NCBI RefSeq assembly: GCF_019112545.1
Contig: NW_025064910.1
Span: 179,491 to 243,490, forward strand
Reading direction: 5' to 3'
Source: Guyanagaster necrorhizus
Lineage: Eukaryota; Basidiomycota; Agaricomycetes; Agaricales; Physalacriaceae
DNA length: 64,000 nt
Positions 57,671 through 64,000 of this stretch are shown here, one piece after another (the stretch's first letter is position 1; each line of letters starts with the position of its first letter). The notes under the pieces were generated by a model. The model worked only from the letters and a program-made list of their open reading frames with translations. It searched no databases and was not told the DNA's origin. Both the position numbers and the translations under genes were made by a program.

Positions 57671-58858
57671 TTAACTCCGGTATCCTCTGGAGACTCTCAA
57701 CCACCTGCCCCTTTTAACTTGTTCAAAGTACACAGCGTTCTTGATCATCAATTCCTCTTTCCAGAACGGCCACTCGGATTTCTCTCCTTCTTCTGTCTGC
57801 AACTCTTCTGGGGGTACGTTGAACACGAGGTCAACCTTGCTCAATTCCATCTTCGATAGAATTCTATCGAGCTCTGCCCACTTGTCCGGACTCCCAGATG
57901 TGCCAAACAGGTAGTACTCGAATTCGAGCTCCTTTAAGCACCCGCCTTGGGCTTTGTGTAGCAGGTGTACGAGCCAATCTGTTAGCCTGTCGCATTCTTT
58001 GCATGCATCCGCCGGATCCCAGCGCCAGGGGGGGTACACAAGCAAACGAAGCCTGGTAATGTTTTGGATATCCGGAACGGGTATCCTTGGCTCGGAGGAT
58101 GCCACTAGAAATAACTCATCCAGGTGCATATAAGGAATCACGTCATATTGTGGGATGTTCTCCTTCAGAATGTAAAGTGGATAGGTAAGCCGTCGAATAC
58201 GAGGTGGCATGGGGAGGAGCGGGAGGAGGCACATGATGGTATTCATGTCCGGGAACTTCCTGCCATGGATAATCGCTAATTCTTCAAGGTCAAGAGAAAC
58301 TTCAGACGATGAGGATGTCTTTGTAGCAATTTTTACGTCGCGTAGCATTAGCTTCTTTAATTTGTGGAACCCGCCAAGAAAGGTGCCAAGATTCGTCACA
58401 GAACAGTCTTTCATTTCCAATTCCTCGACTTCAGGCCAGATGATATTAACGCCGACCAGTTCCACCATGACAAGATGCAAGGACGTCAAGTTCTTCATCA
58501 TTCTAAAGGCCATAGGCAGCTGCAGTTCGGGGGGGATCCTTGTACAAGAGGGGCCTATGTAGCGGAGAGGTCTTCCACTCAAGGTAAGACTCCTTACAAG
58601 TGGTGCCACATTGCAGCACTTCTCCAAGAAAATTTTGCAGCGATCAAATAGCCAAATTATGATGAAAGGGAAGTGTATGGCGCGGAATAGTTGATAGCGG
58701 CTGCGGTGGACGAGTTGGCGAGAGGACAATGCGCAAGTTCTGAGAGAGTGGACGTCATCGGAAAGAGCGTCAACTATTTGATCCATGAGTTCTGGCGGTA
58801 ATCTAGGTGTCGAAACTGCAGGTTGTAGGGTAGGTTGTGAGGTACTCATGGTGATCAT
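57671..58858 (-). CDS. F-box/LRR-like protein
   Basis: Single exon, 395 residues from ATG 58858; a second ATG at 58849 has the stronger CACCATG context and may be the real start. An F-box-like motif LPPELMDQIVDALSDD sits near the N-terminus, then CALSSRQLVHRSRYQLF, followed by repeated leucine-rich segments (VRSLTLSGRPL, LTSLHLVMVEL, LEELAIIHG, ITRLRLLVYP) typical of fungal F-box proteins that select substrates for SCF ubiquitin ligases. No target can be inferred. Ends TAA 57671. A TATA box lies at 58896-58905. No stops or odd composition, so likely a working gene. Confidence 0.8.
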   Translation of the reverse strand: MITMSTSQPTLQPAVSTPRLPPELMDQIVDALSDDVHSLRTCALSSRQLVHRSRYQLFRAIHFPFIIIWLFDRCKIFLEKCCNVAPLVRSLTLSGRPLRYIGPSCTRIPPELQLPMAFRMMKNLTSLHLVMVELVGVNIIWPEVEELEMKDCSVTNLGTFLGGFHKLKKLMLRDVKIATKTSSSSEVSLDLEELAIIHGRKFPDMNTIMCLLPLLPMPPRIRRLTYPLYILKENIPQYDVIPYMHLDELFLVASSEPRIPVPDIQNITRLRLLVYPPWRWDPADACKECDRLTDWLVHLLHKAQGGCLKELEFEYYLFGTSGSPDKWAELDRILSKMELSKVDLVFNVPPEELQTEEGEKSEWPFWKEELMIKNAVYFEQVKRGRWLRVSRGYRS

Positions 58859-58895
58859 GGGCAAAGTTCAGGACTGGGGCTTTGAGGTCCCTCTC

Positions 58896-58905
58896 CTTAT
58901 AAATA
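58896..58905 (-). promoter_or_regulatory. TATA box of the F-box gene
   Basis: TATTTATAAG on the minus strand, 38 bp upstream of ATG 58858 and 47 bp upstream of ATG 58849. A start site about 30 bp downstream leaves a very short leader, which favours the second ATG. Confidence 0.5.
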
Positions 58906-58992
58906 CCGTCACCGAGACTTTTATTTCCTAATTTACTTATGAGACAAAAGTTTCGTGTGGTAAAGTGCGCTCCAGACATCTGAATTTGACAT

Positions 58993-59496
58993 TTGATTGA
59001 TCAAAATACACAAGATTCATGTCCACTCTGGTATACATCGCTAATATTAGTAGCACACTTCACATCTTCTATCGAACCTCACAAAGAAAGGCCATTTTAT
59101 CTGTCTCATGGCCACGTTTGCTTCGTCTGTGGCAAGTGTGAATCTTTTGGAAAATTTCTCCGGCGATTTGCCGTTCCCGTCGAACCAAACGAACAGCTTC
59201 TCCCTGAATCGGATATATATGCGTTGAAGACGGACCCAGCTTGGCATCATCCTAGGCAGTGGGCGATTGCTTTGGTCATTTACACGGAGCAATCTGTGAG
59301 GCTTTACACCTCTCGTAACGGTAAAAGCTATCGACTTTCCAACGTCGAGTATGACCGACTGATGCAGCACGGCTTCAATCAGCTGGCCTTATGGTTGAGA
59401 CAAAGTTCGAAGCCAAGAATGTGGAGCATCCATAATAACGCAGGGTCTTTCTGTCCCAGAGGAAACAGGGATAATGTGGCTGCCCTTGGTGGTTAG
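58993..59496 (+). pseudogene. Unnamed protein, C-terminal-type half (plus strand)
   Basis: Open for 167 codons. The central part (KFLRRFAVPVEPNEQL, IYALKTDPAWHHPRQWAIAL, YRLSNVEYDRLMQHGFNQLA) reads like the second half of an uncharacterised basidiomycete protein type. The last ~28 codons are antisense to 59389-59715 and probably not real. It has no clear start. It may be the inverted 3' half of the gene at 59389-59715; alternatively it is a small independent gene. Confidence 0.4.
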
Positions 59497-59715
59497 CGAG
59501 GTGCCTTCTCGGAGTGAGAGGGGACCAATCGCTTGTCTTAAAGCTGCACACAGCGATGTAAATATGGATTCCTTGACGACACAGATCTGACCAGGCTTGT
59601 AGATTGGGAGTCCTTTCCGTGGCCTAACTGACGGAGGCGTCATGATACTGCGCGGCCTGGCGGGTTTGGTGGGATCGTAGTCCTCGGAGAGTACATAATA
59701 GCGTGACGTCGACAT
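59389..59715 (-). CDS. Unnamed protein, N-terminal half (minus strand)
   Basis: ATG 59715, MSTSRYYVLSEDYDPTKPAR, SIMTPPSVRPRKGLPIYKPG, then QICVVKESIFTSLCAALRQA, SHIIPVSSGTERPCVIMDAP, ending at TAA 59389 after 108 residues. A TATA box lies ~145 bp upstream. The block structure looks like the start of a longer protein, and the frame ends abruptly where the plus-strand half (58993-59496) ends from the other side. Function unknown. Confidence 0.5.
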   Translation of the reverse strand: MSTSRYYVLSEDYDPTKPARPRSIMTPPSVRPRKGLPIYKPGQICVVKESIFTSLCAALRQAIGPLSLREGTSLTTKGSHIIPVSSGTERPCVIMDAPHSWLRTLSQP

Positions 59716-59858
59716 TGGAAAATAAAGAGAGATGCAAATGTGGCACCAGGCCTACCAGTTGCTGCAAATGAATGTAAGGTGATGCGTGATCGTGAAGATC
59801 GGGAGAGAAAGCAAGGAGAAAGCAGAAGAGGTAGAAGACCTATCAATGGCTACCCTCA

Positions 59859-59867
59859 TTTTATATG
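59859..59867 (-). promoter_or_regulatory. TATA-like box for the 59389-59715 gene
   Basis: CATATAAAA on the minus strand, about 145 bp upstream of ATG 59715. Confidence 0.4.
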
Positions 59868-60009
59868 AGGAACACTGTTGCTACGGTTTTATTATCTAGA
59901 CAAGTAAAGAAGATATTCTTTGTTCTTGCCCAGGCCAAGCTGATCGGTATGTGATGATCCTCCCACGCCTTTCTCCTTGTTATTTTTGTTGCCACCCAGG
60001 GCTCGAAGG

Positions 60010-60017
60010 TATAAATA
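60010..60017 (+). promoter_or_regulatory. TATA box of the four-exon gene
   Basis: TATAAATA, 59 bp upstream of ATG 60069 and in the same orientation. Confidence 0.55.
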
Positions 60018-60068
60018 ATATGCTCGATTTGTCTCTTCGCCTCCATTTCGCCCTCTGTGCTCTCTGCC

Positions 60069-61408
60069 ATGGCTACCCCCCGGTTTCAAGATTTTCCACC
60101 TTGGTTCTCTTATATCACCTTTTCCTTCGACGTAGCGGCAACTCTGGATTTATACTGTGATGGGGGTGAGGAGGCCATGTTACAAAAATTGGATGGTCTT
60201 GAGGATAGGAAATATGCTGGTTACTGCTTGGAGGTGCATTCTCCTACCGCTTACTCAAGTTTTAAGCTTACTTACTGAAAAACACTTAGGTCGAAGTTCC
60301 ACGTGAACCCACATACCAGGTTATTAGCATTAGGCCATCGCAACAGGGTCTCACCAAGCCTCATTCTCGGAAACCCCAGTATGCAAGGCCTCTGATGTGT
60401 GTCCCCATGTTGTCGGCAACAGCCCATCCTAGGTGCAGGGAACCTCTCGACGTGACGATGCCATTGCCATGGGATAACTGCTATCATCCTACCTGCTACG
60501 ACGTTTGCGTTCGTGTACCGACGGAAAGGCGGGACTATTGTCAGTCATGGTATGTGAAAGGGCACTTTTCTCGCGAGCTTCGTATAGCCTTCGACGAGGA
60601 TGATCGCTACGAACAACTTCTTCGGGTTGGACTAGACGATGATCAGATCCTTCGAGTTCTCGACGGTCAAGAGGATCCCCTAGCTACAGATGTGCCGGAC
60701 GAAGCTTCGGAGACTGATAGTTTAGCTAGCCCGATGTTACTGGCCAAGGTACCAAGCTCCGATAAGCTTGAATATGAACCGTGCTTCGTGCCCGTTATGC
60801 GTATCGACCACATCCTATCGAACGTCCCAGAAATAGCTGATCCATCGCAGCTATGTGGAGATCTGGATCTTTTTCAAGAGTAAGCAATCCTCTCTAATTG
60901 TTGCGTATTTTCTCCTGAATTGTTCTTTTTCTTTTCAGAATCGTGCACGAGTATCAGCTTGCCCGCTGCGGATCGGTCCTTTTCGACCCGCTAGAGGATC
61001 CACCGATTGACGACACGCCTGTCCATGACAACGTCTCATCGGTTTATACTGTATATACTGTAGGGTCGGCGGAATCTCGCGCGAGCTCGACGGAAGATTT
61101 GAGCTCTGATTCTCCGGACTCTCACGAACTGCACTCATTGTCAGAGCAGTCTCCCCAGGTGCCGGTGCCGGTGCCTACTCGGAAAGGTAAGTATCTAAGT
61201 GTCTCGACCGCGGCCTCATTGAATTTTGCTTCTAGGTAAATTGAGAGTTAGGTCGTTCCTCCAAAAGGCGATCACGAATTTTGTCGAGGTCTTCAAGCGG
61301 CCCAGAGGACCCAAAATCTACGTACGCATCCTAGTCGCCAGATCTGGCCACGACGGTCTTTCTTTAGTCTCATGCTACTGGATGAATAACGGCTGTTCTT
61401 TCGGTTGA
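60069..61408 (+). CDS. Unrecognised protein, four exons
   Basis: Exons 60069-60233, 60290-60879, 60939-61186, 61236-61408, giving 391 residues and a TGA stop. Introns are 56, 59 and 49 bp with GT...AG ends (GTGCAT, GTAAGC, GTAAGT donors; a CTTACTGA branch-like motif in the first). The start is in the strong context GCCATGGC. The protein begins MATPRFQDFPPWFSYITF, has a Cys/Tyr-rich stretch (CYHPTCYDVCVRV), an acidic middle, a Ser/Asp-rich part (STEDLSSDSPDSHELHSL) and a basic C-terminus (FVEVFKRPRGPKIYV). No signal peptide or membrane segment. No family recognised; the last exon boundary is the least certain. Confidence 0.65.
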
Positions 61409-62817
61409 TCCCGCTGTACTGATGACAATTCGTAGACATCGTAAGCTAATGGTTGGCGCTGAGGTATCTGGATCTCGTTGGTGATAGATGATTTGAAAAA
61501 AAAAAGGTTTTTAGCTGATGGCGCTTATTCGACCAACCTTGCCAGACGTGTTGGCCCCCGGGCCTTTGCAGCGATAAATTGGCAACCACGCCATGACCGG
61601 CCCTCGGCACTTCCCTCATCTTATCATTATATCGCGAGCCGCCGTATCGAAATCATGGTCTGTGATACCCATTTTTCTTAGTCACTAGTGGTCTCGAAAA
61701 AACATATCCAACGATGACACGTTCATTTGCGTCGAGAATCGCCCTGAAAAGCTGCTGTTGATCAATAGGACATTCCTGTCTCTGCTGTACAAACTGTGAC
61801 TACGAAAGTAATATTACACGTAGTGTCTCCGTTTTTAGTTGTTGTCGTGAGAAATCGAACATGTAAACGTACCAGTAAATCAGAGTCCCATTGTATGCGC
61901 TGATGTTGGAGACTGGCCAATGGTCGGGGACATAAACGTGGTTTGCTCTTACCCTCAGTTTTGTCTTTGCTGCATACCGACATCTCAGTAGAACTGGATT
62001 TCGCGGGTTGCGATCTTAGACGTAGGAAAATTAATGCTAGGAACTACTTTCGTGACTGTATGTATCCCTGGATGACTATATGCGCCTGGTTTCGCTCTTC
62101 TTTGTCTAAGGCTACATCATTCGTCGGATATTTTTTATGTGCGGTGTCGAAGCAACAATAGCGACCATGGGGCCTATCTTCCTGTCCAATTTTAACGGAT
62201 ACTAGAAGAAGACATGCCACTCCAAGTGAAGTTCGGACGCTTGATGGCAATCTTGATACTAGCTGACTCCTCATGCCAGCGCTCGAGCGTACTCAGGGGG
62301 CTGCGTTTTAAACATCATCGGCACTATTCATGGCAGCCGACACTTAATTTCTCTAGTACGATGCATGTGAATTTTCCCAATGTTTTTGTCTTTGCTTATA
62401 CGATGCAGACATCATCAAAAACTGATCAGTATTCGAGAATAACATGAACATTGGCTGATTTTGTGCTTGCTGGAAAATATTCTGCTAAACCTCTGAGAAG
62501 TCGAGAGAGGCACCGCTAAATCGGTAGGTGTAGCTTCATCGCGGTTTATGCATCGTTACTCATTATCAAGCTAAAATACATTGGAGTTCCTCTCGCTGGG
62601 TCCATCGGGTTTACGGCTTATTCTATCGTGAGGGAGGAGGCTAAAAATATGGAGAGAGAACCGGTGAAGGTGTGAGGTAACTTTCTGCTTTTGCTCTCCA
62701 AAATGAGATGCTGACCTGTTTGTCGGTGCAGGTTGTAGAAGCAGAGATTTATTAGTGAATCAAGGCACCGATTAAGCGTCGCGATCATCCTCTTTAGATT
62801 GGGCTGTTCGCAAAAGC
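61409..62817. other. Intergenic region, no supported gene
   Basis: Only short frames on both strands, none with coding character or matching splice sites. Base composition is normal (CpG present), so this is not decayed transposon DNA. No tRNA, repeat or LTR seen. Confidence 0.5.
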
Positions 62818-64000
62818 CTACAATATATGATTTTCGATAATATCCACCTCTAGCATATCGTTCTCCTCCAAGAGTGGCAGCTTCCCCTTCACCCACTCTC
62901 TAGAGTACGGTCCTCTCCATGGACTGAAGTCTGTAGGGTGCAGTCTGAATGCAACCTTCAAAAGACGAAACGATGACATTTCTGGACGTGCGAGAGCTTG
63001 GTCAAGGCTGGACCATTGCGCTGCCCAGTCTTCGTCTTCCCAGTTCTCGTGTTCTCCCTCATGGTTATATGGGGGTATGATTGTCAGTGTCAGCGTCTCC
63101 AGTCTGACGGGATCTGTCGCGCCAGAGATAGAATGTACCAACCACCTCATGACCCTGATATGCCAATCGCAGTACAGATCACATTTCATCTCGACATGGA
63201 GAGTTGACATAGTCAGAGGGAGCGTCGGGTGAGCTGGCCACCTTGACCACGAACCGGGCGTATAAGCTTCAGCTCGGTCAACAGGCATTGGCTGTATCGA
63301 ACAGTACGGCTCACCTCCGTAACGGAAACGAATGTCAAAGCCCTTCCAAGAGCTTGGTGCCGCACGGATGAAGGTGCATATGGATGGAAGATATTCAGCC
63401 GAGGGATAGTAAATGCGGAGCTCACGGAGAGAGTCGACATAGGTTGATCGTAGGTCTCCCCGGTGAAAGAGTGATTCGACGATAGATTCATTGAAGAATG
63501 TCCCATATAACGATATCCTCTTGATCGTCGGAAATTCGAAAGACTCGGAACTCAGGTCTTCCGATATGCTGTGACAGCTAAAAAACACGTTTTTCAAATC
63601 GAGATCTGTCAGTCCGGGCAGATGGGAGATAAGGGAGTGGAGGTGCGATGGGTCTTGAAAAAAGATGAGTATAAGAGAAAGGGAGGCTAGGTTTGGTAGA
63701 GAGGAAAGGAATGAGGTAATGGAAGATACTGGTAGGTCTTGCACATCATGGGCGACGCTTTGGAGCTTTACTTCCTTTATGTATTCGACAACCCTCCCCC
63801 AAGTTCGGCATGATACACCGGTCCAGAGTAGAGGGGATTTTGCCACTCAATATCAGTGTTCGGACATTGTTATGGATGAAGACGGGAAAGAGGTGTGCAC
63901 CAAGCGGTGCAGATGATTGGACAATATCTTCCGGACGTGAAAAGTACGTCCTCCAATGCACTCGCCTCCTTCACGCAGGCGTAAAAAATCTGGATTTGCG
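62818..64000 (-). CDS. F-box/LRR-like protein, 5' end outside the window
   Basis: Main frame 63846-62818 (TGGVSCRTWGRVVEYIKEV-type start, then LPVSSITSFLSSLPNLASL, HLPGLTDLDLKNVFF, FPTIKRISLYGTFF, VDSLRELRIYYP, ending VDIIENHIL) has leucine-rich repeats of the same general type as the gene at 57671. It opens with GTG directly after a stop, so it is not a true start. Another frame upstream (SRPEDIVQSSAPLGAHLFPV, RTLILSG at 63.96-63.84 kb) reads as the preceding part. A short intron or a frameshift near 63.78-63.85 kb must join them. The F-box itself would lie beyond 64000. Confidence 0.6.

Noticed and set aside
59047..59370. Minus-strand frame continuing the 59389-59715 gene
   Set aside because: In frame after a TAA, but its residues look antisense to the more convincing plus-strand half, and no good intron removes the stop.
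61478..62447. Several 60-77-codon frames in the right-hand intergenic region
   Set aside because: Short, mutually overlapping, unremarkable composition and no consistent splicing.

Overview
This is a retrotransposon-packed window from a filamentous fungus, most likely a mushroom-forming basidiomycete (Agaricomycetes). The clues are the host genes at the right end (F-box proteins of agaricomycete type, a gene with four exons and three introns of 49-59 bp) and a relic of an agaricomycete-type multi-pass membrane protein. About 56 kb is nested, decayed LTR elements. Only the last ~7.5 kb (56.5-64.0 kb) looks like ordinary gene-bearing DNA.

Left nest (1-17460, + strand): Gyp1 (154-8138), a complete Ty3/gypsy chromovirus with 432-bp LTRs and a 5-bp target duplication GATAG, sits inside the RNase H of Gyp2 (1-153 plus 8144-10439). 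Gyp2 in turn interrupts the 5' part of Gyp3 (10440-17460). Gyp4 (18257-26200, - strand, 436-bp LTRs, target duplication AAAAG) is a second complete element in older unidentified DNA. Next to it is a decayed membrane-protein gene (about 26.44-27.31 kb). Gyp5 (27590-30818, -) is only the 5' half of an element.

Right nest (31811-54957, - strand): Gyp6, with two 462-bp LTRs now 22 kb apart, contains Gyp7 (36591-51529) inserted at its zinc-knuckle codons. Gyp7 contains a copia element, Cop1 (40239-45166, +, target duplication CTAAG), a 498-bp solo LTR (46413-46910, GTTGC) and an unidentified insert carrying a 50-bp tandem repeat. Gyp6 pol also holds a 217-bp solo LTR (35435-35651, TCAAG).

The gypsy elements share one plan: LTR; a primer site complementary to the predicted 5' end of their own RNA (self-priming); ORF0, a roughly 470-codon frame starting with a hydrophobic segment; a Gag frame overlapping ORF0 for about 1.2 kb; a Pol frame at -1 to Gag with protease, reverse transcriptase, RNase H, integrase and chromodomain; a polypurine tract; LTR. 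All copies are dead. Decay is overwhelmingly by C-to-T/G-to-A transitions. The older copies have lost nearly every CpG, and the few CpGs left are mostly in TCGA.

Host genes at the right: a single-exon F-box/LRR-like gene (57671-58858, -), two opposed halves of what may be one inverted gene (58993-59715), an unrecognised four-exon gene (60069-61408, +, TATA box 59 bp upstream), and a second F-box/LRR-like gene running off the right edge (62818-64000, -). The self-priming architecture plus the conserved overlapping ORF0 is the best candidate for an undescribed system.
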